Shown: positions 16,080 through 25,400 of the stretch, piece after piece
How positions within the stretch are numbered: the first letter of the stretch is position 1
Layout: each line of letters opens with the position of its first letter
Notes under the pieces: generated by a model
What the model was told of the DNA's origin: nothing
What the model saw: the letters and a program-made list of their open reading frames with translations, nothing else
Database searches by the model: none
Source of the DNA: Alphaproteobacteria bacterium
GTDB taxonomy: Bacteria; Pseudomonadota; Alphaproteobacteria; Rhizobiales; Aestuariivirgaceae
Direction: 5' to 3'
Length of the DNA: 41,024 nt
Assembly (NCBI GenBank): GCA_028868695.1
Contig: JAGWTZ010000026.1
Coordinates: forward strand, 1 to 41,024
Made by a program: the position numbers and the translations under genes

Positions 16080-17621
16080 TTACTTTGCCCGCTTGCTTTC
16101 AATGTCCGGCGCCTGGGGGAAGCGGCTTTGCAAGTCGCGCTCGGTCACACTCATGTGGTTGCGGGTATATTGCTGTGAAGCATCGCGCAAGGGCTGGAAA
16201 TCCCACGGGAAATGTTCGCCGTTCTTCATGGCGTTGAACATCATGAGGCGCGCCTGCTGGCTTTGCAGCACCTGCTCATGAATGCGTGGAATGTCAAATT
16301 TCGCCTCCACTTCAGCGCGCATTTTCTTTGCAAGCGGATGAGTGGCGGCCAGGTTGTTCACTTCATTCGGGTCATCAGCGAGGTTGAAGAGCTGGTCGGG
16401 GTCAGATGGCGTGTGGATGAATTTCCATGGGCCGCGGCGCAGCATGTACATGGGCGCAATGGCGCCCTCGGCAAGATATTCACCCCATGTGGTGGCATGG
16501 GCGTCCTCGGCTGCGCCGTGCAGCAAGGGCAGGAGCGAGCGGCCATCAACCGGACGCGCCAGCTTCTCCGTGCCGCCAATCGCTGCAAAGGTCGGCAGGA
16601 TGTCGGCGAGGGAAACAGGCTCGGCCACGCGGCGCGGCTTCATGGTGGCAGGGTGCCACACGATGAAGGGCACATGGGCCGAAGGCTCAAGGTAGCTCAT
16701 CTTGTACCAGAGACCGCGCTCGCCCAGAAAGTCGCCATGGTCTGAGGTGAAAACGATTACCGTGTCGTCAAGCTTGTTCAGCTCTTTCAAGGTGTCGATC
16801 AACTGGCCGATGAGGTCATCGACATAGGAGATGTTGGCGTAATAGCCATGGCGGGCGGCGCGGATGTCGGCTTCCTTCACCACATAGTCATCCATGGCCG
16901 AAACATCATAAAGGCGCTGCGAATGGGCATCGAGCTGCTCGCGCTTCATGTGGGGAACCGCGGGCAGGTCAATGTCCTCGTCCTTGTACATGTCCCAGAA
17001 TTTCTTGCGCGCGGCGTAAGGGTCATGCGGGTGGGTGAAAGACACCATCAATGCGAAAGGCTTCTCCGGCGAGAAGCGGGCATAATCATATAGTTTGCGC
17101 TTGGCCTGGAAGGCCACGTCATCATCGAATTCAAGCTGGTTGGTGATTTCGGCGATGCCGGGCTGCAACACCGATGTCATGTTATGGTACCACCAGTCGA
17201 TGCGCTCTTGGCGCAGGCGCCAATCCGGCGTCCAGCCGAAATCGGCGGGGTAGATGTCGGTGGTCAGGCGCTCCTCGAGTCCGTGCAATTGGTCGGGGCC
17301 GACAAAATGCATCTTGCCGGAAAGGCAGGTGTGATAGCCCTGCAGGCGCAGATAATGCGCCCAGGTGGGAATGGCCGAAGGAAATTCGGCGGCATTGTCA
17401 TAAACGCCAGTGCGCGAAGGCAGCAGACCGTTCATCACCGTGGCACGGGCCGGTGAGCAGAGGGGCGAAGTGGAATAACAGTTCTCAAACACCACGCCCT
17501 CGGCGGCCAGGCGGGAGAGATTGGGCGTCTTCACAAGCTTGTGGCCATAGGCACCGAGCGAGCGGGCAGCCAGTTGGTCGGCCATGATGAAGAGAATGTT
17601 GGGTTTGCGGGATTGGGCCAC
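16080..17621 (-). CDS. betC: choline-sulfatase
   Basis: 513-aa cytoplasmic type I sulfatase that hydrolyses choline-O-sulfate to choline and sulfate. The formylglycine site is Cys55 in LCSPARAT (C-x-P-x-R). Metal/active-site motifs [15 protein letters not shown] and [15 protein letters not shown] follow. The C-terminus [20 protein letters not shown] is the hallmark choline-sulfatase tail. ATG 17636 would add five residues, but GTG 17621 has AGAGG seven bases before it and starts closer to the family, so I prefer it. The other bet genes (betI, betA, betB) are absent here, so it is separated from its usual operon. Confidence 0.92.
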   Translation of the reverse strand: MAQSRKPNILFIMADQLAARSLGAYGHKLVKTPNLSRLAAEGVVFENCYSTSPLCSPARATVMNGLLPSRTGVYDNAAEFPSAIPTWAHYLRLQGYHTCLSGKMHFVGPDQLHGLEERLTTDIYPADFGWTPDWRLRQERIDWWYHNMTSVLQPGIAEITNQLEFDDDVAFQAKRKLYDYARFSPEKPFALMVSFTHPHDPYAARKKFWDMYKDEDIDLPAVPHMKREQLDAHSQRLYDVSAMDDYVVKEADIRAARHGYYANISYVDDLIGQLIDTLKELNKLDDTVIVFTSDHGDFLGERGLWYKMSYLEPSAHVPFIVWHPATMKPRRVAEPVSLADILPTFAAIGGTEKLARPVDGRSLLPLLHGAAEDAHATTWGEYLAEGAIAPMYMLRRGPWKFIHTPSDPDQLFNLADDPNEVNNLAATHPLAKKMRAEVEAKFDIPRIHEQVLQSQQARLMMFNAMKNGEHFPWDFQPLRDASQQYTRNHMSVTERDLQSRFPQAPDIESKRAK

Positions 17622-17634
17622 TATATTGCCTCTC

Positions 17635-17868
17635 ATGAAATACGTGCTGTTGTTGGCGATCCGGATTTATCAGCTCACCCTATCATCATTCATGGGGCGG
17701 ACCTGCCGGTTTTTGCCGACTTGTTCGGATTATGCGACAGAGGCGATCCAGAAACATGGCGCGCTGTGTGGCGGCTGGCTGGCGGTGAGGCGCATCGGGC
17801 GCTGCCAGCCCTGGGGCGGGCAGGGATATGACCCGGTGCCCGACACCTGCTCCTGCCGCCACAAATGA
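17635..17868 (+). CDS. yidD: membrane protein insertion efficiency factor YidD
   Basis: 77 aa. A short amphipathic/hydrophobic N-terminus ([20 protein letters not shown]) is followed by the family core [32 protein letters not shown] and the ending GYDPVPDTC. YidD assists YidC-linked insertion of inner-membrane proteins. The start ATG lies in TCATGA, which on the other strand contains the alternative betC ATG, so the two genes are almost head to head and the yidD promoter must lie within betC. No ribosome site is obvious. In relatives yidD often neighbours thrS, which is about 1 kb further on. Confidence 0.92.
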   Translation: MKYVLLLAIRIYQLTLSSFMGRTCRFLPTCSDYATEAIQKHGALCGGWLAVRRIGRCQPWGGQGYDPVPDTCSCRHK

Positions 17869-17892
17869 AAAGGGCCGGAACAAGTCCGGCCC
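17863..17892 (-). terminator. intrinsic terminator for the outer-membrane protein gene
   Basis: Stem GGGCCGGA (17872-17879) / TCCGGCCC (17885-17892) with a 5-base loop. Read leftward it is followed by TTTTCATTT. It lies 23 bases after the barrel-protein stop and just after yidD, so it may serve both directions. Confidence 0.75.
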
Positions 17893-17914
17893 CGAAATCC
17901 CTGTTGATCCGAGA

Positions 17915-18604
17915 TCAGAACGCCCAGATGGCGGCGACCTTGGCTTCGTGCTCGTCACCCCAGTGGATGTCCACGTTACAGGTGCCGCAGCCCGTGGAGT
18001 AATGGGCATCGGCCATGTGGGTGTACATGTATTCAAGGCGCAGGCGGAACTTGTCGGTCACCGCATGTTCCATGCCGGCACCGACGGTCCAGCCATATTC
18101 CTGGCCGGTCAGGTTGTTCGGGGTGACGGCCGGAGCCGTGCCGTTGATGTCGCCCTGGGCCCAGGCGCCGCCAGCGGTGATGTAGAACAGCGTGTCATCC
18201 ATGGCCCAGCCGGCGCGGGCGCGCAGCGAGGCGAGATAATCCAGCTTCATGTTGTAATTGGCGCCAGCGTCGATGTTGTTGACGATGGTGGTGGTGGTGC
18301 CGATGTCGAATTCGCCGCCGATGACGTAGCTGCCGAATTGCTGGTTGTAGCCGGCGAGACCGCCGCCCTTGAAGCCGCAGCCGGCGTTCAGCCAGGTGCT
18401 TCCGGTGCCATTGTCTGTCAACGTGCCGTTGAGGCAGGCCGTGCCGGTCCATACGCCAGCATAGAAGCCGGACCAGTCATAGGTGGCCGGGCGCAGGTTG
18501 GCCACTGGCGGCGGGGGCAGCGTGTCCAGATCAGCGGCGATGGCCGAGGCTGTTGGCAGCAGTGCGGAAAGCGCCACACAAATTTGGATCAGTTGCTTCT
18601 TCAT
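17915..18604 (-). CDS. outer-membrane beta-barrel protein (Omp25/31-like)
   Basis: 229 aa. A signal peptide (cleavage near ASAIAA, residue 24) is followed by the usual Asp/Pro-rich stretch (DLDTLPPPP) and the barrel start YDWSGFYAGVWTG. Alternating strands then run to the terminal aromatic, AKVAAIWAF. This is the OMP_b-brl fold of the Omp25/Omp31/RopB group, an eight-stranded barrel supporting envelope integrity. Four cysteines remain in the mature chain (57, 76 and a CGTC pair at 206 and 209), suggesting possible disulfides in outer loops. It is transcribed alone with a clear terminator, between yidD and thrS on the opposite strand. Confidence 0.88.
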   Translation of the reverse strand: MKKQLIQICVALSALLPTASAIAADLDTLPPPPVANLRPATYDWSGFYAGVWTGTACLNGTLTDNGTGSTWLNAGCGFKGGGLAGYNQQFGSYVIGGEFDIGTTTTIVNNIDAGANYNMKLDYLASLRARAGWAMDDTLFYITAGGAWAQGDINGTAPAVTPNNLTGQEYGWTVGAGMEHAVTDKFRLRLEYMYTHMADAHYSTGCGTCNVDIHWGDEHEAKVAAIWAF

Positions 18605-18817
18605 ATCAGTTACCCTTTTACCCTTGACAGTTGGAACTCACGGAATGGGCCAAACATGATGTGTTAAGGTTAATGTCAGGTTTCCAATTTGTTTCCAGCA
18701 GGTTAACGGATACGAATTTTTGACGGCTTGACCCGGCCTTGCGCCCGGGGCAAAGGCTGGGCCGTTAATGATTTGGCCTACCCGGGCTGTTGCCGGGAGT
18801 GGGCGGAAAGGTTTGAA

Positions 18818-20779
18818 ATGATTACGTTGACGTTCCCCGATGGCGCCAAGCGCGAAGTTGAAAACGGGGTTTCGGCCGCCCAGGTTGCGGCCTCGATTTC
18901 CAAATCACTCGAAAAAAAGGCTGTCGCCGCCGTGGTGAATGGCAAGCTGGTGGATTTGGCTGATCCCATCCCCAGCGATGCCACGCTGAAGATCGTCACC
19001 CGTGACGATGCCGAGGCGCTGGAGCTGATCCGCCATGACGCGGCCCACGTGCTGGCCGAAGCGGTGCAGGAGCTTTTCCCCGGCACGCAGGTGACCATTG
19101 GCCCAGTGATCGAGAACGGCTTCTATTACGACTTTTTCCGCAACGAGCCTTTCACGCCCGCCGATTTTCCCGCCATCGAGAAAAAGATGCGCGAGATCAT
19201 CGCGCGCGACAAGCCCTTCACCAAGAGCACGAAAACGCGCGAACAGGCGAAGGATTTCTTCCGCGCCAAGGGCGAGATGTTCAAGGTGGAGCTGGTGGAT
19301 GCCATCCCCGGCAATGAAGACATCAAGTTCTATGACCAGGGCGGCTGGATTGATTTGTGCCGCGGCCCGCACATGAACTCGACGGGCAAGATCGGCGGGG
19401 CCTTCAAGCTGATGAAGGTGGCCGGCGCCTATTGGCGCGGTGACTCGAAGAACCCGATGCTCACGCGCATCTATGGGACGGCTTGGGCTACCGACAAGGA
19501 TTTGCAGGCCTATGTCACGGCGCTGGAAGAGGCGGAAAAGCGCGACCACCGCAAACTGGGCCGTGAAATGGACCTGTTCCATTTCCAGGAAGAGGGGCCG
19601 GGCGTGGTGTTCTGGCACCCGAAGGGCTGGGCGATGTTCCAGCAGCTCATCCAATACATGCGCCGCCGTTTGAACCGGCTCGGCTATGATGAAGTGAATG
19701 CGCCGCAGCTGCTCGACAAGAGCCTGTGGGAAACCTCAGGCCACTGGGGCTGGTACAAGGAAGCCATGTTCGGCGCCACGCCTGCTGGCGAAGAGGCCGA
19801 GGATGGTGAGCGCACTTATGCCATCAAGCCGATGAACTGCCCGGGCCATGTGCAGATTTTCAAGCACGGCCTGCGTTCCTACCGCGAGCTGCCGATGCGA
19901 CTGGCCGAATTCGGCGCGGTGCATCGCTATGAGCCTTCGGGCGCGCTGCATGGCCTGATGCGCGTGCGCGGCTTCACGCAGGATGACGCGCATATTTTCT
20001 GCACCGAAGAGCAGATGCGCGACGAGTGTTTGAAGATCAACGATCTCATTCTCTCGACTTACCGTGATTTCGGCTTCGAGCAGATTGTCGTGAAGCTTTC
20101 CACGCGACCTGAAAAGCGCGTGGGGTCTGATGCGGCATGGGACCGTGCCGAGAAGATCATGGGCGAAGTGCTGGAGCAGATCGCCGCTGAATCCGGAGGC
20201 AAGATCAAGACGGCCATCAATCCGGGCGAGGGCGCTTTCTATGGCCCGAAGTTTGAATATGTGCTGCGCGACGCCATTGGCCGTGACTGGCAATGCGGCA
20301 CCACGCAGGTGGATTTCAACCTGCCTGAGCGTTTCGGCGCATTCTATATTGGCGAAGACGGCAACAAACATGTGCCGGTGATGATCCACCGCGCCATCTG
20401 TGGTTCGATGGAGCGTTTCCTCGGCATCCTTATTGAGCATTTCGCGGGCCACTTCCCGCTTTGGCTCGCGCCGGTGCAGGTGATGGTGTGCACCATTACC
20501 TCAGAGGCCGATGCCTATGCCGCTGAAGTGCGCGATGCCTTGAAGAAGGCTGGGCTTCGCGCCGATGCTGATCTGCGCAACGAGAAGATCAATTACAAGG
20601 TGCGCGAACATTCGGTGACGAAGGTTCCGGTGATCCTGGTGGTGGGCAAGCGCGAGATGGAAGAGAAGGCCATCAACATGCGCCGCCTGGGTTCGCAAGA
20701 GCAGAAGGCAATGAGCCTCGCTGAAGCAGTGGCCGCCCTTGTGCAAGAAGGCACACCGCCGGATTTGCGCAACGGCTGA
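18818..20779 (+). CDS. thrS: threonine--tRNA ligase
   Basis: 653 aa, the complete four-domain enzyme: TGS (1-60, [20 protein letters not shown]), editing domain with HDAAH (73-77) and CRGPH, class II catalytic core and C-terminal anticodon-binding domain. In the core the zinc-ligand Cys341 lies in MNCPGH, with motif 2 [20 protein letters not shown]. It charges tRNA-Thr and clears mischarged serine. The frame is open from 18728, but ATG 18818 has GGAAAGG just upstream and matches family N-termini. A 14-bp terminator hairpin follows directly. Confidence 0.97.
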   Translation: MITLTFPDGAKREVENGVSAAQVAASISKSLEKKAVAAVVNGKLVDLADPIPSDATLKIVTRDDAEALELIRHDAAHVLAEAVQELFPGTQVTIGPVIENGFYYDFFRNEPFTPADFPAIEKKMREIIARDKPFTKSTKTREQAKDFFRAKGEMFKVELVDAIPGNEDIKFYDQGGWIDLCRGPHMNSTGKIGGAFKLMKVAGAYWRGDSKNPMLTRIYGTAWATDKDLQAYVTALEEAEKRDHRKLGREMDLFHFQEEGPGVVFWHPKGWAMFQQLIQYMRRRLNRLGYDEVNAPQLLDKSLWETSGHWGWYKEAMFGATPAGEEAEDGERTYAIKPMNCPGHVQIFKHGLRSYRELPMRLAEFGAVHRYEPSGALHGLMRVRGFTQDDAHIFCTEEQMRDECLKINDLILSTYRDFGFEQIVVKLSTRPEKRVGSDAAWDRAEKIMGEVLEQIAAESGGKIKTAINPGEGAFYGPKFEYVLRDAIGRDWQCGTTQVDFNLPERFGAFYIGEDGNKHVPVMIHRAICGSMERFLGILIEHFAGHFPLWLAPVQVMVCTITSEADAYAAEVRDALKKAGLRADADLRNEKINYKVREHSVTKVPVILVVGKREMEEKAINMRRLGSQEQKAMSLAEAVAALVQEGTPPDLRNG

Positions 20780-20788
20780 ACAGGCAAG

Positions 20789-20821
20789 AAGCGTCGTTCC
20801 GCCGCAGCGGAACGACGCTTT
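20789..20821 (+). terminator. thrS terminator
   Basis: Perfect 14-bp stem AAGCGTCGTTCCGC (20789-20802) / GCGGAACGACGCTT (20807-20820) with a CGCA loop, ten bases after the thrS stop. The T-run is short (TTT). Confidence 0.8.
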
Positions 20822-20954
20822 GGGCCTGTTGCCGCCCGGGCCCGCCACTCGTCCACAAGTTTAGTTGCATTTGAAACAATTCCATTAGGCCTTTGGTCAC
20901 TGAGTGCCCGGGCTTGCTTTGATTTTGCGCTGATCTGCCTGCATTTGAGGCGTC

Positions 20955-22487
20955 ATGCGCATTTATTTCAAAAAGTTCATGGACAGCCGCGGCAACGTTT
21001 CAATGCTGTTTGCCATCAGCGCTGTTGTACTGATGGTTGTGGCCGGCGGGGCCGTGGACTGGGGGCGCCAGGTTTCCTGGGCTGCCAAGATCCAGGCTGT
21101 GGCAGATGAAGCGGCCCTTGGTGCTGCAGCCAATGGCGGCAGCAACGACGACATGGAAGGCGCCGTCAAAAAATACTTCACCGCGAACTTCGGCACTTCA
21201 GGCGAACTGGAAGACCTGAAGGTCAACGTCTCGTCCAGCGGCACGGCGCTGACAGTCAGCGCCACTGCGCAGATGAGCACGTCATTCATCGGCATCGCGG
21301 GCATCAATTCGCTGGCGATCGCGGCGCAAAGCGAGGTGCCATTGGGCACGCGCAATTTGGAAATCTCGATGGTTCTGGATGCCAGCGGTTCCATGAACGC
21401 CTATTTGGGCAGTGGCAGCCGCATGGCGACGCTGAAGGCCGCCGCCAAGTCGCTGGTCAATATCGTCAGCAACAACGGCAGCAACATGTCCACCACGAAG
21501 TTCAGCGTGGTGCCTTTCAACATGGGCGTCAACATCGGCACGGACAACTCCGCCTATGTGCAAGGCACGGGCAATGCGCTGTTCTCATCGCAAGCCTGGG
21601 CGGGCTGTGTGATGGAGCGCGCAGGCAGCGATGCCTATTCCGACAGCTATGACGGCAGCACCAGCAGCAAGGGCAAGTGGTATGCCTTTGCCTGGCCGCC
21701 AGAGCCAAACAGCAATTCCTATGCCTGCTCGAACCGCAGCAATGGCAGCAACACTGGCTATCAACGTGTGGATGCGCCCAGCGGCAACTATGCTTTTACG
21801 CGTGGGCCGAACTACAATTGCATCCGCCATTCTCTCATGCGGCTCTCCAACAACTATTCCGGCGTGATGTCGAAGCTGGATTCGCTCACAGCCGAGTACA
21901 ATGACGGCACCATTCTGGCGCCGGGCTTTGGCTGGGGCCTGCGCACGCTTTCACCCAATGGCCCATTTGGCGATGGCGCCAAATATACCGACAGCAACAC
22001 GCAGAAGGTGCTGATCATTCTTACTGATGGCGAGCAGACAACGGAAGCTGAGTATGGCGTGCAAGGCGCATGTGCATCCTCCACCAGTTCGCCGACTGCC
22101 TATAGCTTCAACCCTGCGAGCTTCGGCCTTCCCGGCAAGAGCCTTGCCAACAAGGGGCCGAAGGACACGTTCTCGCCTTACGGCTATATCCTCGACAGCG
22201 ATCCCTTCGGCACATATCCCGGCAATTGGAGCGATGTGGGCAGCAACCTGTACAATGTCTCAAAGTCGGCCTGCAATACGGTCAAGACCGCTGGCGGGAG
22301 CAACCCGGTCGTTGTCTATACAATCCTGGTTAGCGCTGATGCAGGGCCCGGCACGACGACCTACAAGCTCATGCAGGAATGCGCTTCCTCGGCCAGCAAT
22401 TTCTTTGTGGCCACCGATGCGGCACAGCTGACTGCGGCGTTCCAGAACATCGCCAATTCGATCAAGCTGGTGCGCCTGTCAAAGTGA
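20955..22487 (+). CDS. TadG-like pilus-assembly/von Willebrand protein
   Basis: 510 aa. The N-terminal Tad-type segment (SRGNVSMLFAISAVVLMVVA, then GAVDWGRQVSW, about 11-42) anchors it in the inner membrane. A pseudopilin-like region with Ala-rich ADEAALGAAA follows. A von Willebrand A domain has its MIDAS at DASGSM (142-147) and VLIILTDGEQT near 353, interrupted by a long Ser/Asn/Gly-rich loop region (about 200-300) with several cysteines. It resembles TadG of Flp pili, but no tad/cpa cluster is nearby, so it is an orphan and could act in adhesion or envelope interactions. It ends six bases before the convergent EamA gene. Confidence 0.85.
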   Translation: MRIYFKKFMDSRGNVSMLFAISAVVLMVVAGGAVDWGRQVSWAAKIQAVADEAALGAAANGGSNDDMEGAVKKYFTANFGTSGELEDLKVNVSSSGTALTVSATAQMSTSFIGIAGINSLAIAAQSEVPLGTRNLEISMVLDASGSMNAYLGSGSRMATLKAAAKSLVNIVSNNGSNMSTTKFSVVPFNMGVNIGTDNSAYVQGTGNALFSSQAWAGCVMERAGSDAYSDSYDGSTSSKGKWYAFAWPPEPNSNSYACSNRSNGSNTGYQRVDAPSGNYAFTRGPNYNCIRHSLMRLSNNYSGVMSKLDSLTAEYNDGTILAPGFGWGLRTLSPNGPFGDGAKYTDSNTQKVLIILTDGEQTTEAEYGVQGACASSTSSPTAYSFNPASFGLPGKSLANKGPKDTFSPYGYILDSDPFGTYPGNWSDVGSNLYNVSKSACNTVKTAGGSNPVVVYTILVSADAGPGTTTYKLMQECASSASNFFVATDAAQLTAAFQNIANSIKLVRLSK

Positions 22488-22493
22488 GGGCCA

Positions 22494-23372
22494 TCAGGCA
22501 GGTTGCTTTTTGAACAGCATGTCCTTGGAGGCAACCAGTGCTCCTGCGACAATGAGCGCGCAGGCGAGTGCGACGCTCCAATGGAAATGCGTTAGGCTGG
22601 CGGAGAGCAGGGCGATCACCGAAAGCACGGGCGAGGCATAGGACAAGGCACCCAGCACCATGATGTCGCCGTGCTTGCAGCCCCAATCCCAGACATAGAA
22701 GGCAAGGCCCACGGGCAGCAGGCCAAGCCCGGCGATGGCCAGCCATTGCGCGCTGGCCTGCGGCCAGACCGTGGATTCCAACGTCAGGTGCAGCACGAAG
22801 GTGATCGCTGCGGTGGCCAGGCAATAGCCCGCCACCACATCGACAGGCACCTGCTTGAAGCGCCGTGAGAGAACCGAATAGCTGGCCCAGACCAAGGCGC
22901 AAAAGGCTGCCACCAGATGGCCGAGCTTCAACCCGCCGCTGAGACCAACCGTGCCGCCCTTGGTGATGACGATGATGGCGCCCATGAGGCCCAGCACAAC
23001 ACCCAGCACATGGTGGGCATGAAGCCTCTCGCCGGGGGTGAAAGCGGCCAGCACCACCAGCAGCAGCGGCCAGAGATAGGCAATCAGGCTTACTTCCACG
23101 GGTGGCGCGTTCTGGATCGCGAAGAAATAGGCGCAGTGATAGATGCACAGGCCGCCAACGCCCACCGCCCACACTTGCCAGGGTTGGCGCAGACTGGCCA
23201 GCGCGCCGGGGCGGAAGGGCCAGGTGACCGCGCCGACCAGCCCGCCCAAGAGAAACGTCATGGCTGCCAGCTGCAATGGAGGAATGGGCCCGGCGATGGT
23301 GGAGAGCAGGGCCAGAATGGCCCAGGTGAGAATGGCAATGAAGCCGATCAAGGTCGAGAGCGTTTTGGACAT
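22494..23372 (-). CDS. EamA-family (DMT) exporter, YddG-like
   Basis: 292 aa with about ten hydrophobic helices in two EamA halves (about 5-135 and 150-285), typical of drug/metabolite transporters. The phrase LSYASPVLSVIALL and the overall sequence suggest the YddG aromatic-amino-acid exporter branch, but the substrate is not decided by sequence. ATG 23372 is the likely start; the frame is open a further 24 codons without transporter character. It is divergent from the SDR gene with 115 bp between and convergent with the TadG-like gene. Confidence 0.87.
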   Translation of the reverse strand: MSKTLSTLIGFIAILTWAILALLSTIAGPIPPLQLAAMTFLLGGLVGAVTWPFRPGALASLRQPWQVWAVGVGGLCIYHCAYFFAIQNAPPVEVSLIAYLWPLLLVVLAAFTPGERLHAHHVLGVVLGLMGAIIVITKGGTVGLSGGLKLGHLVAAFCALVWASYSVLSRRFKQVPVDVVAGYCLATAAITFVLHLTLESTVWPQASAQWLAIAGLGLLPVGLAFYVWDWGCKHGDIMVLGALSYASPVLSVIALLSASLTHFHWSVALACALIVAGALVASKDMLFKKQPA

Positions 23373-23487
23373 GCCGCAAGCTAGCCAAGATTCGGTGGGC
23401 AGGCGAGGCGGGTGAAGCCCTTGTGCAAAAGTCGGAGCGGCCAATCAGCCAAGTGATCCGCCGCAGGTCTGTTTCCGTAGCAGGCAT

Positions 23488-24213
23488 ATGGCAAGGCACA
23501 TCATTGTGGGAACAGCGGGTGTGGGAGGCGCGCTGGCCGCGCGGCTCAAAGCTGCGGGAGATGAGACATTCCTGATCAACCGCAGCCTTGGCCATGTTGA
23601 AGATTTGGCGCGTGACCTGGATGCGCCTTTTGCCCTGGCGGATGTGATTGATGACGCGAGCTTGCGCGCTGCCATCAATCAGGCCGGGCCTGCCGTGGAT
23701 GGCTTGGCCTATTGTGTGGGCACAATCAATTTGAAGCCGTTGACGCGGCTGACCGCTGATGAAGTGCGCCGGGACTTTGAAGTCAATGCGGTCGGCGCCT
23801 TCAACGCCGTGCAGGCGGCGCTGCCTCTGCTCAAGGCGTCAACGCAGGCCAACGCGTCTGTGGTTCTGTTTTCCACCGTGGCCGTTCAACAGGGTTTTCC
23901 CGGTCATGCCAGCGTGGCGATGGCCAAAGGGGCGGTGGAGGGGCTCACGCGGGCTCTGGCCGCTGAGCTTGCGCCGAAGATTCGCGTCAATGCCATCGCG
24001 CCGTCTCTCACGCAAACGCCGCTGGCCGAACCTTTGACGCGCAATGCAACCACGGCGCAGGCGATTGCAGCCATGCACCCGCTTGCACGGCTGGGCACTG
24101 CCCATGATGTGGCTGGGCTGGCTGCGTTCCTGCTGGGGCCTGATGCCGAATGGATCACCGGCCAGGTGTTTGGCGTGGATGGTGGGCGATCAAGCCTGCG
24201 GATCAAGGGCTGA
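23488..24213 (+). CDS. atypical short-chain dehydrogenase/reductase-like protein
   Basis: 241-aa Rossmann protein of the SDR superfamily. The nucleotide-binding turn is shortened (IIVGTAGVGGALAARL instead of TGxxxGxG). The NAG-like strand reads YCVGTINLKPL and helix 4 reads FEVNAVGAFNAVQAALP. The catalytic Ser is at 129 (LFSTVA) and Lys at 147, but the Tyr expected at 143 is Val (ASVAMAKG). The C-terminus GQVFGVDGG is typical of SDRs. Loss of the Tyr suggests altered or absent oxidoreductase chemistry. It stands alone and precedes a 160-bp gap and the LLM gene. Confidence 0.85.
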   Translation: MARHIIVGTAGVGGALAARLKAAGDETFLINRSLGHVEDLARDLDAPFALADVIDDASLRAAINQAGPAVDGLAYCVGTINLKPLTRLTADEVRRDFEVNAVGAFNAVQAALPLLKASTQANASVVLFSTVAVQQGFPGHASVAMAKGAVEGLTRALAAELAPKIRVNAIAPSLTQTPLAEPLTRNATTAQAIAAMHPLARLGTAHDVAGLAAFLLGPDAEWITGQVFGVDGGRSSLRIKG

Positions 24214-24374
24214 TTTCCCAGACCAAGTTTTTGCGCGGCCACTACCACGTGGACACCTGTTGCCGCGCGCGAAAGAATGGCGTGACCAATTTGGCCGGAA
24301 GGGTAATGTGAGCCCGATGCCTGGGCTTGAAAAGTAACAAGATTAGTTCCAGATAAGGCGTGAAAGGCCAAATC

Positions 24375-25400
24375 ATGGAAATTGGAATCTACACCTTCGC
24401 AGATGTGCCTGCGGGCAAACCGGAGTTTGCCGGGCAGCGGCTGCGCAACCTGGTTGAAGAAATGAAGCTCGCCGACGAGGTGGGCCTTGATGTGTTTGCA
24501 GTGGGGGAACATCACCGCGCCGACTATGCCGTTTCGGCACCGCCTGTGGCCCTTGCGGCCGGGGCTGCTGTCACCAAGCGCATCAGGCTATCCAGCGCTG
24601 TCACGGTGCTGTCGTCCGACGACCCTGTGCGTGTCTATCAGCAGTTTGCCACGGTGGATGGCCTGAGCAATGGCCGCGCCGAAATCATGGCAGGGCGGGG
24701 CAGTTTCATCGAGAGCTATCCGCTTTTCGGCTATGACCTTGACGACTATGACGAGCTGTTTGCCGAAAAGCTCGACCTGATGACCAAGCTGAATGAGTCA
24801 GGCGAGCGCATCACCTGGCAAGGCCGCCTGCGGCCGCCGCTCAACAATGCCGGCATCTATCCGCGCCCTGAGCAGAAGAAGATTCCGCTGTGGATCGCCG
24901 TGGGCGGCACGCCGCAATCGGTGGTGCGCGCGGCCTCGCTGGATATCCCCATGGCGCTGGCCATCATCGGCGGAGACCCGCGACGGTTTGAGCCCTTCTT
25001 CAAGCTCTACCGCGAATCCCACGCCAAGTTCGGCTATGACCCGAAAACCGTGCAGCTCAGCCTCAACATGCATGGATTTGTTTCGGACACCACGGAGAAC
25101 GCCAAGCGCATTTATGGCGCAGCGCAGATGGAAGTTATGAACCGCATTGGCCGTGAACGCGGCTGGCCGCCGCAAGGCATGGATCATTTCGAGCGGGCCA
25201 CGCGTGATGATGGCAACCTGATCGTGGGAGACGCCGCCCGCGTCACCGACCGTATCCTGCAACTGCATGAGGTGTTCAAGAACACGCGCATCCTCATCCA
25301 GATGGCGATTGGCACCGTGCCACATTCGGAACAACTGAAGGCGATAGAAATCCTTGGCACGCAGGTTGCCCCTGCGGTGAAGAAAGCGATTGGAAAATGA
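24375..25400 (+). CDS. LLM-class flavin-dependent oxidoreductase
   Basis: 341-aa luciferase-like TIM-barrel flavoenzyme. Recognisable pieces are MEIGIYTFADV, the EHHRADYAVSAPPVALAAGA segment, RIRLSSAVTVLSSDDPVRVYQ, GRAEIMAGRGSF and IPLWIAVGGTPQSVVRAA. Such enzymes use FMNH2 (or F420) supplied by a partner reductase; the substrate is unknown. ATG 24375 is chosen because AAAGG lies about 7 bases before it; GTG 24360 is the alternative. It overlaps the pirin gene by four bases (ATGA), so the two form one operon. Confidence 0.9.
   Translation: MEIGIYTFADVPAGKPEFAGQRLRNLVEEMKLADEVGLDVFAVGEHHRADYAVSAPPVALAAGAAVTKRIRLSSAVTVLSSDDPVRVYQQFATVDGLSNGRAEIMAGRGSFIESYPLFGYDLDDYDELFAEKLDLMTKLNESGERITWQGRLRPPLNNAGIYPRPEQKKIPLWIAVGGTPQSVVRAASLDIPMALAIIGGDPRRFEPFFKLYRESHAKFGYDPKTVQLSLNMHGFVSDTTENAKRIYGAAQMEVMNRIGRERGWPPQGMDHFERATRDDGNLIVGDAARVTDRILQLHEVFKNTRILIQMAIGTVPHSEQLKAIEILGTQVAPAVKKAIGK

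Noticed and set aside
18661-18710. TTAA motifs before the outer-membrane protein gene as a CtrA box
   Set aside because: The TTAA pairs are spaced by 2 bases or matched to a non-TTAA half; no TTAA-N7-TTAA is present.
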